From positions 44,759 through 108,758 of the forward strand of contig JAITLO010000019.1 of assembly GCA_031277855.1 (NCBI GenBank): DNA of 64,000 nucleotides, written 5' to 3'. Made by a program: the position numbers and the translations under genes. Under the pieces are notes generated by a model. The model was not told the DNA's origin. It saw nothing but the letters and a program-made list of their open reading frames with translations, and did no database searches. Shown in pieces: positions 36,314 to 47,313 of the stretch (position 1 is the stretch's first letter; each line of letters opens with the position of its first letter). The DNA comes from Acidovorax sp. (lineage in GTDB: Bacteria > Pseudomonadota > Gammaproteobacteria > Burkholderiales > Burkholderiaceae_C).

Positions 36314-37267
36314 GTGATGTTGAAATTTCTCATCCACAGGCTGGGCGGAGCGCTGGTGGTGCTGGCCATTGTGGCGGTGCTGGTGTTTGCGCTTGCGCGC
36401 CTGGCCTCGGGCGATCCGGTGGCCCTGCTGCTGGGCGACCAGGCCACGGCCGAGGACATTGCCCAGGCCCGCGTGCAATACGGCCTGGACAAGCCTTTGC
36501 CGGTGCAGTTTGCCCTTTGGGTGGGCGAGCTGCTGCAGGGCAATCTGGGCCAGTCCATTTTTCTGCAGCAGCCCGTGGCGCAAACCCTGCTGGAGCGGGC
36601 CGAGCCCACGCTGATGCTGGCCTTGCTGGCCGTAGGCATTGCGGCGCTGATTGGTGTGCCCTGCGGCATGGCGGCTGCCATCTGGCGCGGCAGCCCGGGC
36701 GACCAGCTGCTGTCCAGCGTGGCCATGCTGGGCGCCAGCGTGCCCAGCTTCTGGTTCGGATTGATTTTGATCCAGCTGTTTGCCGTCAAGCTGGGCTGGT
36801 TTCCAGCCTCGGGCTATGGCAGTCCCGACGCGTCGTTTGCCGAGCGCTTCACCCATTTGCTGCTGCCGGCCCTGGTGCTGGGCGTGCTGAATTCGGCCCT
36901 CATCATCCGTTTCACCCGGGCCTCCATGCTGGACATTCTGGGCGAGGACTATGTACGCACGGCACGCGCCAAGGGCCTGGGTGAGGCCACGGTCATGACC
37001 AAGCATGTGCTGCGCAATGCGCTGGTGCCCATCATCACCGTGCTGGGGCTGACGCTGGCCTTGATGATTGGCGGCACCGTGGTGACCGAGACCGTGTTCA
37101 ACCTGCCCGGCGTGGGCAATCTGGTGGTGCGCGCCGTGCTGCGGCGCGACTACCCCGTCATACAGGGCACGCTGCTGATGATTGCCAGCGTCTATGTGTT
37201 CATCAACCTCGCCATCGATCTGCTCTACACCCTGGTCGATCCACGCATACATCTGGAGGGCAAATGA
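36314..37267 (+). CDS. ABC transporter permease, DppB/OppB type
   Basis: A 317-residue inner-membrane permease with about six helices. It begins MLKFLIHRLGGALVVLAIVA, and the cytoplasmic EAA loop is DYVRTARAKGLGEATVMTKH. GTVVTETVFNLPGVGNLVVR is the standard C-terminal pattern of DppB. It starts 20 bases after the binding-protein stop and ends overlapping the next permease by four bases. Confidence 0.94.
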   Translation: MMLKFLIHRLGGALVVLAIVAVLVFALARLASGDPVALLLGDQATAEDIAQARVQYGLDKPLPVQFALWVGELLQGNLGQSIFLQQPVAQTLLERAEPTLMLALLAVGIAALIGVPCGMAAAIWRGSPGDQLLSSVAMLGASVPSFWFGLILIQLFAVKLGWFPASGYGSPDASFAERFTHLLLPALVLGVLNSALIIRFTRASMLDILGEDYVRTARAKGLGEATVMTKHVLRNALVPIITVLGLTLALMIGGTVVTETVFNLPGVGNLVVRAVLRRDYPVIQGTLLMIASVYVFINLAIDLLYTLVDPRIHLEGK

Positions 37268-38105
37268 TGGGAGATTGGCGCAAATGGGCCGCGCGGCTGT
37301 TCGCGCGCAAGGTGGTGCTGCTGTCGGCCGTGCTGCTGGCCGGCGTGCTGCTGGTGGCCCTGATTTTTCCCTGGGTGTCGGATGCCGATCCGAATGCCAT
37401 CTCGGTCAGCGAGCGTCTGCTCGAGCCCTCGGCCACCCACTGGGGCGGCACCGACGAGCTGGGCCGTGACGTGCTGCTGCGCATTGTGCATGGCGCACGC
37501 TACTCGCTGCTGATCGGTTTTTTCACGGCCGCAGGCGCTGTGCTGCTGGGCACGCTGCTGGGCATGCTGGCGGGGTTCTTCCGCCGGCTGGACGCGCCCA
37601 TCATGCGCTGTGTGGACGCCATGATGTCCTTCCCCGACATCCTGCTGGGCATTGCCCTGGTGTCCATTCTGGGTGCCTCGCTGTGGAATGTGATGCTGGC
37701 CCTGGTCATCGTCTACACACCGCGTGTGGCACGGGTGGTGCGGGCCGCCACCATGGTGCTGCGCGAGCTGCTGTTTGTGGACGCGGCGCGCGCCCTGGGC
37801 GTGAGCACGGCGCGCATTCTGTGGCGCCACATTCTGCCGAACCTGGTCTCGCCCGTGCTGGTGCAGATCACCTTCATCTTTGCCTATGCCATCCTGGCCG
37901 AAGCCGGTCTGTCCTTTCTGGGCGTGGGCGTGCCGCCCGATATTCCCACCTGGGGCACCATGATTGCCGGTAGCCTGGAGTCGGCCGACAAGGCGTTCTG
38001 GATCATTCTTTACCCCGGCCTGGCCATTGTGTTCACCGCCTTGTCGCTGCAAATGCTGGGCGATGGCGTGCGCGATCTGCTGGACCCCAAGCTCAAGAAG
38101 GCCGC

Positions 38106-38109
<4 letters not shown>
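37264..38109 (+). CDS. ABC transporter permease, DppC/OppC type
   Basis: A 281-residue inner-membrane permease that pairs with the preceding one. The EAA loop is [20 protein letters not shown], and [19 protein letters not shown] is the usual DppC motif near the C-terminus. It overlaps its neighbours by ATGA at both ends, so the whole transporter is translationally coupled. Confidence 0.94.
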
Positions 38110-39163
<1,054 letters not shown>

Positions 39164-39167
<4 letters not shown>

Positions 39168-40126
39168 ACGCCAGTCCCAATCTGTTGGAAGTGCGCGGCC
39201 TGCGCAAATACTTTGGTCAGGGCACGCATCCCGTGCGCGCCGTGGATGGCGTGAGCTTTGATGTGCGCCCCGGCGAAACCCTGGGCCTGGTGGGCGAGTC
39301 GGGCTCGGGCAAGAGCACCATAGGCCGCATGCTCACGCGGCTGATCGACCCCACCGAGGGGCAGATGCGCTACCTGGGCGCGGACGGCGCAGCGCATGAT
39401 CTGGCAGCGCTATCGGCATCCCGCATGCGGCCGCTGCGCTCGCAAATCCAGATCATTTTTCAAGACCCCTATGCCAGCCTCAACCCCCGCATGCGCATAC
39501 GCGATGTGCTGGGCGAGGCGTTGGACACCCACGGCCTGGCACGCGGCGCGGCGCGCCAGCCGCGCATTCACGAGCTGCTGGCCCAGGTGGGCCTCAGGCC
39601 CGAGCATGCCGAGCGCTTTCCGCATGAATTTTCAGGCGGCCAGCGTCAGCGCATAGGCATTGCCCGTGCCCTGGCCGTGGAGCCGCGCTTCATCGTCGCT
39701 GACGAGCCCTTGTCGGCCCTGGACGTGTCCATACAGGCCCAGGTGGTGAACCTGCTGGGCGAGCTCAAGGAACAGCTGGGGTTGACGCTGCTCTTCATCT
39801 CCCACGATCTGGATGTGGTGGAGTATTTGTGTGACCGCGTGGTGGTGCTGTATTTAGGCCATGTGATGGAGATTGCGCCCACCGAGGCCTTGTATGCCCA
39901 GCCGCAACACCCTTATACGCAGGCCTTGCTTGCAGCGGCACCGCTGCCAGACCCCGCGCAGCGGCGTAGCATTCCGCTGCTGCAAGGCGACCTGCCCAGC
40001 CCTGCTAACCCACCTTCGGGCTGCGTGTTTCGCACGCGTTGCCCAAAGGCCGAAGTCGCCTGCGCCCGTGCCGAGATGGCGCTACGCGAAGTGCAGCCGG
40101 GGCGGTTTACCGCATGCTGGAAGTAG
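39164..40126 (+). CDS. ABC transporter ATP-binding protein, DppF/OppF type
   Basis: A 320-residue ATPase, partner of the preceding one. Walker A is GESGSGKST, the signature is [19 protein letters not shown] and Walker B is [13 protein letters not shown]. The C-terminal cysteine region [20 protein letters not shown] is present. Last gene of the transporter; an R1 and an R3 element separate it from the next gene of the cluster by about 200 bases. Confidence 0.94.
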
Positions 40127-40133
40127 CTTCCCA

Positions 40134-40237
40134 CCCCCTGAGTCGCCTGCGGCGCCTTCCCCCTCAAGGGGGACGACGGCCTTTGCTGCGGGGCGGCCCT
40201 TGCTGGCCGTCCCTCATTTGGGCTGCGCCAGTTTTGT
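40134..40237 (+). repeat. R1 structured intergenic element, copy E
   Basis: Starts CCCCCTGAG seven bases after the ATPase stop. Hairpin 2 is CCCCCTCAAGGGGG and hairpin 3 is closed by GACGGCC/GGCCGTC around TGCTGCGGGGCGGCCCTTGC. Orientation matches the upstream gene. Confidence 0.8.
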
Positions 40238-40256
40238 GGGGCACGCCTTGGCCTTG

Positions 40257-40296
40257 CTCCCTCGCCCCTTGGGGGAGAGGGTGGGGGTGAGGGGGG
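40257..40296 (+). repeat. R3 GC-rich palindromic repeat, copy 2
   Basis: CTCCCTCGCCCCTTGG followed by GGGAGAGGGTGGGGG and TGAGGGGGG, nearly identical to the copy at 27172 and likewise directly after an R1 element. Confidence 0.65.
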
Positions 40297-40324
40297 CCGC
40301 ACAGCGCAACGCTATGGATAACGA

Positions 40325-41635
40325 ATGTCGATCAACACCATGACTTCTGATTTTTCAAACCCTTTGCTGGATGCCGCTTGCAAAGGTTTTCCGCTGACGG
40401 CCCAGCCCTGCCGGGCCAGCGAGATTGCGGCGCGGGGCTGGAATCTTTTTGCCGGTGATTTGCCGCTGCCGCTGGCGGTGTTGCGTCGCTCGGCGTTGGA
40501 GCACAACCTGGCCTGGATGCAGGATTTTGCGCAGCGCAAAAACGTGCTGCTGGCGCCGCATGGCAAGACCACCATGTCGCCCGAGCTGTTTGCTCGGCAA
40601 CTGGCCCAGGGGGCCTGGGGGCTGACCTTTGCCACGGCCTACCAGGCCAGCGTGGGTGTGGCGGCCGGTGCGCGGCGCATCATCATTGCCAACCAGGTGG
40701 TTTGCGATGCCGACCTGGATGCGCTGGATGGCTTGCTGAATCGCCATGCTGATTTGCGCCTGTGGTTTCTGGTCGACTCGCGGGCGCAGCTGGCGCTGAT
40801 AGCAGATTGGGCTGCACGCCGCAGCAGCCAGCGCGTGTTCGATGTGCTGTTGGAAATGGGCGTGCCTGGCCAGCGCACGGGCTGCCGCAGCCTGGAGCAG
40901 GCGGTGGATCTGGCACAGGCGATTGCGGCTTCGTCCGTGGCGCGGCTGGGGGGCATAGAGTGCTATGAGGGCGGCGTGGCACGCTGCGACAGCGAACATG
41001 ATGCACGTGAGGTCACGGCCCTGGTGCGCCGCGTGGTGGAGGCTGCACAGGCCTGCGACGCCCAAGGCCTGTGGGCAGAAGGGGAAGCGCATGTTTTGCT
41101 CACGGCCGGTGGCTCGGCCGTGTTCGATCTGGTCGTGCCCCTGTTGCAAACCCAGAACCTGTCTCGCTCCGTGCACGGCGTGTTGCGCTCGGGCTGCTAC
41201 ATCACCCACGACCATGGCAACTACCAGCGTTTTTTGAAGTTGGTGGAACAGCGCGAAGGCCTGGATGCCTCGCTGCGCCCCGCGGTCAGTGTCTGGGCCA
41301 TGGTGCAGTCCGTGCCCGAACCTGGGCTGGCGCTGCTGACCTGTGGGCGGCGCGACATCTCCTATGACCTGGAAATGCCCGTGCCGGTGGGGCTGGCAAG
41401 GCGCGGTGAGCGCGTGGCGCAGCCCGCCCCCCAGGGCTGGAGCATCAGCGCCCTCAATGACCAACACGCCTATCTGCGTTTTGATGAAAAGGCCCCGCAG
41501 CAGGCCTGGCCGCTGGTGGGCGATCTGGTGGAGCTGGGCATTTCCCATCCCTGCACCACGTTTGACAAATGGCGCTGGATGCCCGTGATCGAAGACGACG
41601 GCGCCGTGTGCAGCGCCATTCACACCCGGTTTTGA
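40325..41635 (+). CDS. PLP-dependent D-serine-dehydratase-like ammonia-lyase (fold type III)
   Basis: A 436-residue enzyme of the alanine-racemase-type barrel / D-threonine aldolase-D-serine dehydratase family. The PLP lysine is in LLAPHGKTTMSPELFARQL, and the metal-binding His and Cys of this family are in GISHPCTTFDKWRW near the C-terminus. RSGCYITHDHGNYQRFL is also typical. It should remove ammonia from a beta-hydroxy D-amino acid. In this cluster, with KdgK and Eda, D-glucosaminate (giving 2-keto-3-deoxygluconate) is an attractive substrate, but D-serine or D-threonine remain possible. The start may be 40325 or the ATG at 40340; no clear ribosome binding site helps. Confidence 0.85.
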   Translation: MSINTMTSDFSNPLLDAACKGFPLTAQPCRASEIAARGWNLFAGDLPLPLAVLRRSALEHNLAWMQDFAQRKNVLLAPHGKTTMSPELFARQLAQGAWGLTFATAYQASVGVAAGARRIIIANQVVCDADLDALDGLLNRHADLRLWFLVDSRAQLALIADWAARRSSQRVFDVLLEMGVPGQRTGCRSLEQAVDLAQAIAASSVARLGGIECYEGGVARCDSEHDAREVTALVRRVVEAAQACDAQGLWAEGEAHVLLTAGGSAVFDLVVPLLQTQNLSRSVHGVLRSGCYITHDHGNYQRFLKLVEQREGLDASLRPAVSVWAMVQSVPEPGLALLTCGRRDISYDLEMPVPVGLARRGERVAQPAPQGWSISALNDQHAYLRFDEKAPQQAWPLVGDLVELGISHPCTTFDKWRWMPVIEDDGAVCSAIHTRF

Positions 41636-41638
41636 TGC

Positions 41639-42565
41639 ATGCCTGAATCTATGATTTCTTCTTCTGCCTCCGGCTTGCTGCAACAGATGCGCGAGCGCCT
41701 GGAGCAACTGCCCGAGGCCCAGCGCCGCGTGGTGCAACATGTGCTGCAAGACCCGCGCGAGGCCGTGGCCGCCACGGTGGAGCATCTGGCCCAGCAGGCC
41801 GGGGTGTCCATGCCCACCATCGTGCGCACCTGCCGCAGCTTTGGCCATGATTCGGTGCGCGAATTCATGCTGGCCCTGGCCCAGGACTTGGCCGTGTCCG
41901 GCTCCTACATCCACCGCAGCGTGCTGGCCGAGGACGCGGTGCAGGACGTGGCCAGCAAGATCGTGCACGCGGCCGTGTCCTCGCTCACCGATCTGGGCCG
42001 GCGCATGGATGTGGACATGATCGACCGCGTGGCCACGCAGCTGGCCCAGGCCCAGCGCATCGATTGCTACTCCGTGGGGGCAGCATCGACCTTTATGGCC
42101 AACGAGCTGCAAAGCCGTTTGTTTCGCTTGGGGCGCACGGCCAACGCCATTTTTGATGCCCACCAGCAGCTGGTGTCGGCCAGCACGCTGGGGCCGGGCG
42201 GTGTGGCCTTTGTGATCTCTCATGTGGGCCGCATGCCCTACACCATAGAGGCCGCGCGCTTTGCGCGTTCCCAGGGCGCCACGGTGGTGGCGCTGACCCA
42301 GCCCGGCACACCGCTGGCCGAAGCGGCCGACCTGCTGCTGGCCGTGTCCGTGCCCCAGGACGCGGTGATGCGTGTGGGCACCGAGGCTTATCTGGCCCAT
42401 CTGGTCATCATCGAAATTCTCACCGTGCGCCTGGCGCAAAAACTGGGGCCTGTGGCCACCCGAGGCCTGCAGCAGTTCAAGCAACTGCTGCACAAGCATG
42501 GCTTTGACAGCGCCGAATACGAGGGGGTGCTGGACCACACCCCAGGCATGGAACAGGACGATTGA
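41639..42565 (+). CDS. RpiR family transcriptional regulator
   Basis: A 308-residue regulator with an N-terminal HTH_6 domain (AATVEHLAQQAGVSMPTIVR then TCRSFGHDSVREF) and a C-terminal SIS domain (IDCYSVGAASTFMANELQSR and VISHVGRMPYTIEAARFARS). SIS domains of this family bind phosphosugars; HexR, a relative, senses KDPG. It lies three bases after the PLP enzyme and one base before the deacylase, inside the operon, and probably controls both divergent operons through the GTAAT-N3-ATTAC sites. Confidence 0.92.
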   Translation: MPESMISSSASGLLQQMRERLEQLPEAQRRVVQHVLQDPREAVAATVEHLAQQAGVSMPTIVRTCRSFGHDSVREFMLALAQDLAVSGSYIHRSVLAEDAVQDVASKIVHAAVSSLTDLGRRMDVDMIDRVATQLAQAQRIDCYSVGAASTFMANELQSRLFRLGRTANAIFDAHQQLVSASTLGPGGVAFVISHVGRMPYTIEAARFARSQGATVVALTQPGTPLAEAADLLLAVSVPQDAVMRVGTEAYLAHLVIIEILTVRLAQKLGPVATRGLQQFKQLLHKHGFDSAEYEGVLDHTPGMEQDD

Positions 42566-42566
42566 C

Positions 42567-44018
42567 ATGACAGCAAGCTGGTTGCGCGGTGGGCGCATTG
42601 TCGATGGCACGGGCGAGGCAGCCTGGGCTGGTGAGGTCTTGCTGGCCCAGGGCCGTATTGTGGCCATGGGCGCTGTACTGAGCGATACGCAACTGGCGCC
42701 CTGGCGCAGCGCTGGCATGGAGGAGATCGATTGCAGCGGCATGGTGGTGGCACCGGGTTTCATCGATGTACACACCCACGACGATGCGGCTGCCATTGAT
42801 GCCCCCGATATGCTGCCCAAGCTGTCCCAGGGCGTGACCACGGTGATCGTGGGCAACTGCGGCATCTCGCTGGCCCCCGTGGTGACCGATACGCCGAAGG
42901 CGCCGCTGTCGCTGCTGGGCAAACGCCAGTTCCGCCATGCCAGCATGGCGGCCTATGCCCAGGCCGTGGATGCGGCACAGCCCGCCGTCAACGTAGCGGC
43001 GCTGATAGGCCATACGGCGCTGCGCATGCGCCATATGGCCGAGCTGGACCGTGCGGCCACGCCGGCCGAGCGCCAGGCCATGGCCGAGGAGGTGGCCGCC
43101 GCCATGGAGGCCGGTGCGCTGGGCCTGTCATCGGGCGTGTTCTACAAAGAGGCTTATGCGGCCGACCTGGACGAGTTGGTGGCCCTGGCCACGGCCGCTG
43201 CCCGCCATGGCGGTGTCTATGCCACGCATATACGCGACGAGCTGGCGCAGATACTGCCTGCCTTGCAGGAGGCCGCCCAGACTGCGCGCCAGGCCGGTTT
43301 GCCCCTGGTGCTATCCCACCACAAATGCGCGGGCGCGGCCAACTGGGGCCGCACGCGGGAGACCCTGGGCCTGATTGATGCGCTGGGCCAGCACCAGCCC
43401 ATCAGCCTGGATGTCTATCCCTATACCGCCGGCTCCACGGTGCTGCGCAGCGACCTGGTGGACGGGGTGATCGACATCCTGATCACCGGCAGCCAGCCCC
43501 ATCCCGAAATGGTGGGGCGCTACCTCAAGGACATTGCGCGGGAATGGAGCCTCAGCGAACGCGAGGCCTGCGAGCGCCTGCAACCCGGTGGGGCCTGCTA
43601 TTTCCAGATGTGCGAAGCAGATGTGGAGCGCGTCATCGCCCACCCCCAGGCCATGATTGGCTCGGATGGCCTGCCGCATGACGAGCGTCCCCATCCGCGG
43701 CTGTGGGGCGCTTTTCCCCGTGTGCTGGCCTGCTACTGGCGCGAAAAAGGCGTGCTGGGCCTGGAAGAGGCCGTGCACAAGATGACGGGGCTGTCGGCCT
43801 CGCGCTTTCGCCTGGCCGAGCGCGGCTTGCTGCGCGAGGGCTTTCACGCCGATGTGCTGGTGTTCGACCCCCAGCGTGTGCGCGACCTGGCCAGCTACGA
43901 AAGCCCGCTGCAGTTCAGCCAGGGCATAGAGCGGGTGTGGGTCAACGGCCAGCTCAGCTACACGGCCCAGGGCCGGGCCACCGGCGCCCGTGCCGGGCGC
44001 TTTGTGCGCCGTGCTTGA
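42567..44018 (+). CDS. N-acyl-D-amino-acid deacylase (D-aminoacylase)
   Basis: A 483-residue amidohydrolase. The metal-binding HxH is in FIDVHTHDDAAAI, the conserved cysteine in GNCGISLAPVV, the bridging region in YATHIRDE and LVLSHHKCAGAAN, and the C-terminal signature is IGSDGLPHDERPHPRLWGAF. The protein should remove an N-acyl group from a D-configured amino acid or amino acid-like sugar acid, feeding the PLP ammonia-lyase. It begins one base after the regulator stop, so it is part of the same transcript. The start MTASWLRGGRIVDG is standard for the family. Confidence 0.92.
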   Translation: MTASWLRGGRIVDGTGEAAWAGEVLLAQGRIVAMGAVLSDTQLAPWRSAGMEEIDCSGMVVAPGFIDVHTHDDAAAIDAPDMLPKLSQGVTTVIVGNCGISLAPVVTDTPKAPLSLLGKRQFRHASMAAYAQAVDAAQPAVNVAALIGHTALRMRHMAELDRAATPAERQAMAEEVAAAMEAGALGLSSGVFYKEAYAADLDELVALATAAARHGGVYATHIRDELAQILPALQEAAQTARQAGLPLVLSHHKCAGAANWGRTRETLGLIDALGQHQPISLDVYPYTAGSTVLRSDLVDGVIDILITGSQPHPEMVGRYLKDIAREWSLSEREACERLQPGGACYFQMCEADVERVIAHPQAMIGSDGLPHDERPHPRLWGAFPRVLACYWREKGVLGLEEAVHKMTGLSASRFRLAERGLLREGFHADVLVFDPQRVRDLASYESPLQFSQGIERVWVNGQLSYTAQGRATGARAGRFVRRA

Positions 44019-44104
44019 GGCGCTACGGCGTCGGTGAAATCAAGGAGTACCCAAGTCACTCCAAGCAAAGCGCCAATGCTTCAATACAGGGCGGTGCGCT
44101 GAAA

Positions 44105-44230
44105 TGGCGCAGACCACGCAAGGGCACCGCGCAAGGGCCTGTGCCGGCCGCGCCGCCCCGCAGCGTCGGTGCCGTCCCCCTCCGGCGCATAGCGCCTACA
44201 GAGGGGGAAGACGCAAAGCGGCTCAGGGGG
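44105..44230 (-). repeat. R1 structured intergenic element, copy F
   Basis: The element's first bases, CCCCCTGA, encode the last proline codon and stop codon of miaB. Hairpin 2 closes CCCCCTCTGTAGGCGC / GCGCCGGAGGGGG, and hairpin 3 is closed by GGCACC/GGTGCC. It carries an extra insert (GCGCGGCCGGC...) in the core compared with copies A-E. Confidence 0.8.
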
Positions 44231-45560
44231 TGTCTTTAACAACCACCTCACCGCGCAAGGTGTAGGTTCTGGCCTCGGTGATCTTCACATCGATCAACTG
44301 GCCGATCAGGCGTTCATTGCCAGGGAAGTTGACCACGCGGTTGCACTCGGTGCGGCCCATCAGCTCGCTGCCGTCGCGCTTGGAAACGCCTTCGACCAGC
44401 AGGCGCTGCACCGTGCCCACGCGCTCTTCGCTGATGTCTTTGATGTTGTTGTTGATCACGGCCTGCAGCTCTTGCAGGCGGCGCAGCTTGATGTCGTGCG
44501 GCGTGTCGTCATGCAGATTGGCGGCCGGTGTGCCGGGGCGGGGGCTGAAGATAAAGCTGAAGCTGTTGTCAAAGCGCACATCGTGGATGAGCTTCATCAT
44601 CTTCTGGAAATCTTCTTCGGTCTCGCCGGGGAAGCCCACGATGAAGTCGCTGCTCATGGCCATATCCGGGCGAATGGCGCGCAGCTTGCGCACCGTGCTC
44701 TTGTATTCCATAGCCGTGTAGCCGCGCTTCATGGCCATCAAGATGCTGTCGCTGCCGTGCTGCACGGGCAGGTGCAAATGGCTGACCAGCTTGGGTATCT
44801 TGGCGTAGGCCTCGATCAGGCGGGGCGTGAACTCATTGGGGTGGCTGGTGGTGTAGCGTATGCGCTCGATGCCGGGGATTTCGGCCACATACTCGAGCAG
44901 CAGGGCGAAGTCGGCGATCTCCGTCGTATCACCCATCTTGCCCAGGTAGGCGTTGACGTTCTGGCCCAGCAGCGTGACCTCTTTCACGCCCTGGTCGGCC
45001 AGGCCTGCCACTTCCACCAGCACATCTTCAAACGGGCGGCTGACTTCTTCGCCGCGCGTATAAGGCACGACGCAGTAGCTGCAGTATTTGCTGCAGCCTT
45101 CCATGATGGAGACAAAGGCAGATGCGCCTTCCACACGGGCGGGTGGCAGGTGGTCGAACTTCTCGATTTCGGGGAAGGAAATGTCCACCTGGGGCTTGGC
45201 CTTGGCCGCGCGGGCATTGAGCAGATCGGGCAGACGGTGCAGGGTTTGCGGGCCAAACACCACGTCCACAAAGGGCGCGCGCTTGATGATTTCCTCACCC
45301 TCCTGGCTGGCCACGCAGCCGCCCACGCCGATGAGCACGCCTTTTTCCTTCAGGTGCTTGAAGCGGCCCAGGTCGGAGAACACCTTCTCCTGCGCTTTTT
45401 CGCGCACCGAGCAGGTGTTGAACAGAATCAGATCGGCCTGCTCGGGGTCGTCCGTGGATTCATAGCCCTGGGCGGCGCCCAGCACATCGGCCATCTTGTC
45501 CGAGTCGTACTCGTTCATCTGGCAGCCAAAGGTTTTGATAAAGACTTTTTTGGTGGTCAT
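44223..45560 (-). CDS. miaB: tRNA-2-methylthio-N6-dimethylallyladenosine synthase
   Basis: A 445-residue radical-SAM methylthiotransferase that modifies A37 of tRNAs reading UNN codons. The N-terminal domain has [19 protein letters not shown], the radical-SAM cluster cysteines are in [18 protein letters not shown] (C-x3-C-x2-C), and a TRAM domain ends the protein. The start [12 protein letters not shown] at 45560 is chosen on family length. The C-terminal codons (…KDTP stop) fall inside an R1 repeat, so the repeat has supplied the end of the gene. Confidence 0.96.
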   Translation of the reverse strand: MTTKKVFIKTFGCQMNEYDSDKMADVLGAAQGYESTDDPEQADLILFNTCSVREKAQEKVFSDLGRFKHLKEKGVLIGVGGCVASQEGEEIIKRAPFVDVVFGPQTLHRLPDLLNARAAKAKPQVDISFPEIEKFDHLPPARVEGASAFVSIMEGCSKYCSYCVVPYTRGEEVSRPFEDVLVEVAGLADQGVKEVTLLGQNVNAYLGKMGDTTEIADFALLLEYVAEIPGIERIRYTTSHPNEFTPRLIEAYAKIPKLVSHLHLPVQHGSDSILMAMKRGYTAMEYKSTVRKLRAIRPDMAMSSDFIVGFPGETEEDFQKMMKLIHDVRFDNSFSFIFSPRPGTPAANLHDDTPHDIKLRRLQELQAVINNNIKDISEERVGTVQRLLVEGVSKRDGSELMGRTECNRVVNFPGNERLIGQLIDVKITEARTYTLRGEVVVKDTP

Positions 45561-45691
45561 GGCAGTGAGGGCGACGGCCGCGCTGGTGCGCAGCACTTAT
45601 GGGGTGAATCGCCTGCTAACGCATACGGGGCGCGCAGGAGGCTGTCAAAAAAAGGAACGAATCGGGGCGGCTGCACGGGTGCCGCAGAGGC

Positions 45692-46105
45692 CTAGCGCTG
45701 CGTGGGCAGCTTGGTCTTGGCCTCTTCAGGCGTGAGCAACCAGACCTGGTGCAGCCAGCCGGTGTTGGACTCGATCACATAGTTCACGGTGAAGGTCTGG
45801 CCCTGCAGCGTGTGGGCAAACACCAGGCGGTTCTGGGCGTCGAACAGGCGAAAGCCCGGCGTGGTGCGCAGGCGTTTGCCATTGATGGTGAGCTCGGGCA
45901 GAGGCGCGACCTGCATCACGCCACGCAGAGCGGTGTCGGGAAAGCTGCGCGTGCCGGCAGGCGTGGCCTGGGCATAGACGGCAGGCGCGCTCTGGCCATG
46001 GGCGGCAGACAGCGGAGCGAGCAGGGGCAGGGCCGCCAGCAAGGCGGTGGTGCAGGGGCGCAGCAGGCGCAGGCCTGGCAAGAAAAACAGGGGGCAGCGG
46101 GGCAT
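45692..46105 (-). CDS. Secreted protein of unknown function
   Basis: A 137-residue protein. The N-terminus PGLRLLRPCTTALLAALPLL followed by APLSAAHGQS is a Sec signal peptide. The mature part contains MQVAPLPELTINGKRLRTTP and FDAQNRLVFAHTLQGQTFTV, a beta-rich pattern resembling small conserved exported proteins of Comamonadaceae; I do not recognise a named family. The start at 46105 is the first ATG; no ribosome binding site is obvious. It lies between fdhD and miaB, all leftward, with gaps of 70 and 131 bases. Confidence 0.65.
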   Translation of the reverse strand: MPRCPLFFLPGLRLLRPCTTALLAALPLLAPLSAAHGQSAPAVYAQATPAGTRSFPDTALRGVMQVAPLPELTINGKRLRTTPGFRLFDAQNRLVFAHTLQGQTFTVNYVIESNTGWLHQVWLLTPEEAKTKLPTQR

Positions 46106-46175
46106 GGTGTATATCCAGGGGCTGAACCAGAGATTGTACGAAGCTGGCAGTTTCTGCGTGTTTCAGTCGGTCAAG

Positions 46176-47066
46176 CTACGGGGCCGTGCTGGCGCCCGGC
46201 GCGTACAGCACGGCCTGGGGCGGGCGGCACAGGCCCCAAAAGCGCAGACCTGTGAGCTCGGCCATGCGCACGCCCATGGCCGTGGGAGCCGAGATGGTGG
46301 CCAGGGCGGCCACGCCCAGCTTGGCGCATTTGCGCACCAGCTCATGGCTGCCACGGCTGGAGAGCACCACAAAGCCGGGCTCGCCCAGCCGGCCCGTGCG
46401 TGCCATGCGACCCAGCAGCTTGTCCAGGGCGTTGTGGCGGCCCACGTCTTCCAGCACATGGTGGAGTTGCCCATCCAGTGTGGCCCAGCCCGCAGCGTGG
46501 ATGGCGCCGGCCTGCTGGTTCAGCAACTGCAGGTCCGGCAACTGTTCCATGGCACGCAATACCGTGGGCAGGTCGATCTGCGCAATCCAGGGTTGGGGCT
46601 GCAGCGCGGGAAAGTCCAGGTCCAGAGCAGCAAAGCTGTCCACCCCGCAGACGCCGCAGCCGGTGCGCCCGCTCATATTGCGGCGCCTGTCCTTGAGCCG
46701 GGCAAAGCAGCGCGAGGCAATGTCCAGCTGAATCTCTATGCCATCCATGCCCTCGGGCAGGCCGGCCGCTGCGGCGGCCACGGTGTTCACCTCGATGCCA
46801 TAGCAATCGGCGGCGCGGTCGATGATGCCTTCGCTGAGCGCAAAGCCCAGGGCAAAGTCCTCCATGTCCTGGGGCGTGCCCATCATCACCGCATGGGAGA
46901 TGCCATTGAACACCAGGGCCATGGGCACCTCGTTGGCCAGCACCCGGGTCTGGGCCTGGGGCAGCACGGCACCCTCCTCCAGCCGCAGCTGCTGCGCCGT
47001 CACCGGCAGCACACAGGCAATGGAGTCGGGGGCGGAGGGGGAGGGCAGAGGGCAGGCATCAGTCAT
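46176..47066 (-). CDS. fdhD: Formate dehydrogenase accessory sulfurtransferase FdhD
   Basis: A 296-residue protein that transfers sulfur from a cysteine desulfurase to the molybdenum (bis-MGD) cofactor of formate dehydrogenases. The key CxxC is in SGRTGCGVCGVDSF, and the cofactor-binding pattern VLEDVGRHNALDKLLG is present. No formate dehydrogenase subunit gene is in the window, but molybdate uptake genes lie about 400 bases upstream, which fits a shared molybdoenzyme role. The gap to modC is filled by R1 and R3 repeats. Confidence 0.94.
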   Translation of the reverse strand: MTDACPLPSPSAPDSIACVLPVTAQQLRLEEGAVLPQAQTRVLANEVPMALVFNGISHAVMMGTPQDMEDFALGFALSEGIIDRAADCYGIEVNTVAAAAAGLPEGMDGIEIQLDIASRCFARLKDRRRNMSGRTGCGVCGVDSFAALDLDFPALQPQPWIAQIDLPTVLRAMEQLPDLQLLNQQAGAIHAAGWATLDGQLHHVLEDVGRHNALDKLLGRMARTGRLGEPGFVVLSSRGSHELVRKCAKLGVAALATISAPTAMGVRMAELTGLRFWGLCRPPQAVLYAPGASTAP

Positions 47067-47120
47067 GGCAGCTGCATTATCGAATGCGGGGGGGGTTGGG
47101 TGCTGGACGCTGCCCTTTCA

Positions 47121-47270
47121 CTCCGACCCTCTCCCCTTCGGTGCGAGGGAGAAAGACCGGGGGCAGGCCCCCATCCCCGCCTTCCCCCGGCGGGGGAAGG
47201 GGCAAGACCCGAGGCAGGGGGGGCATCCCCTCACCCCAACCCTCTCCCGCAAGCGGGCGAGGGCGCGAGA
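47121..47270. repeat. Cluster of R3-type GC-rich palindromes
   Basis: Three palindromic units stand side by side between fdhD and modC: ACCCTCTCCCCTTCGG..., then CCTTCCCCCGGCGGGGGAAGG around 47179-47200, then CCCCTCACCCCAACCCTCTC around 47227. The outer units match the R3 repeats at 27172 and 40257 in inverse orientation. No gene lies in the 380-base gap 47067-47447. Confidence 0.65.
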
Positions 47271-47313
47271 CCAGGAGCGCCGCGTCAATAGCAGACGCAT
47301 GCGGCATCCCTTT

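Noticed and set aside
40355..42946. An 863-codon open frame on the - strand across the cluster
   Set aside because: Antisense to the PLP enzyme, RpiR and deacylase genes, all with clear motifs and tight spacing.
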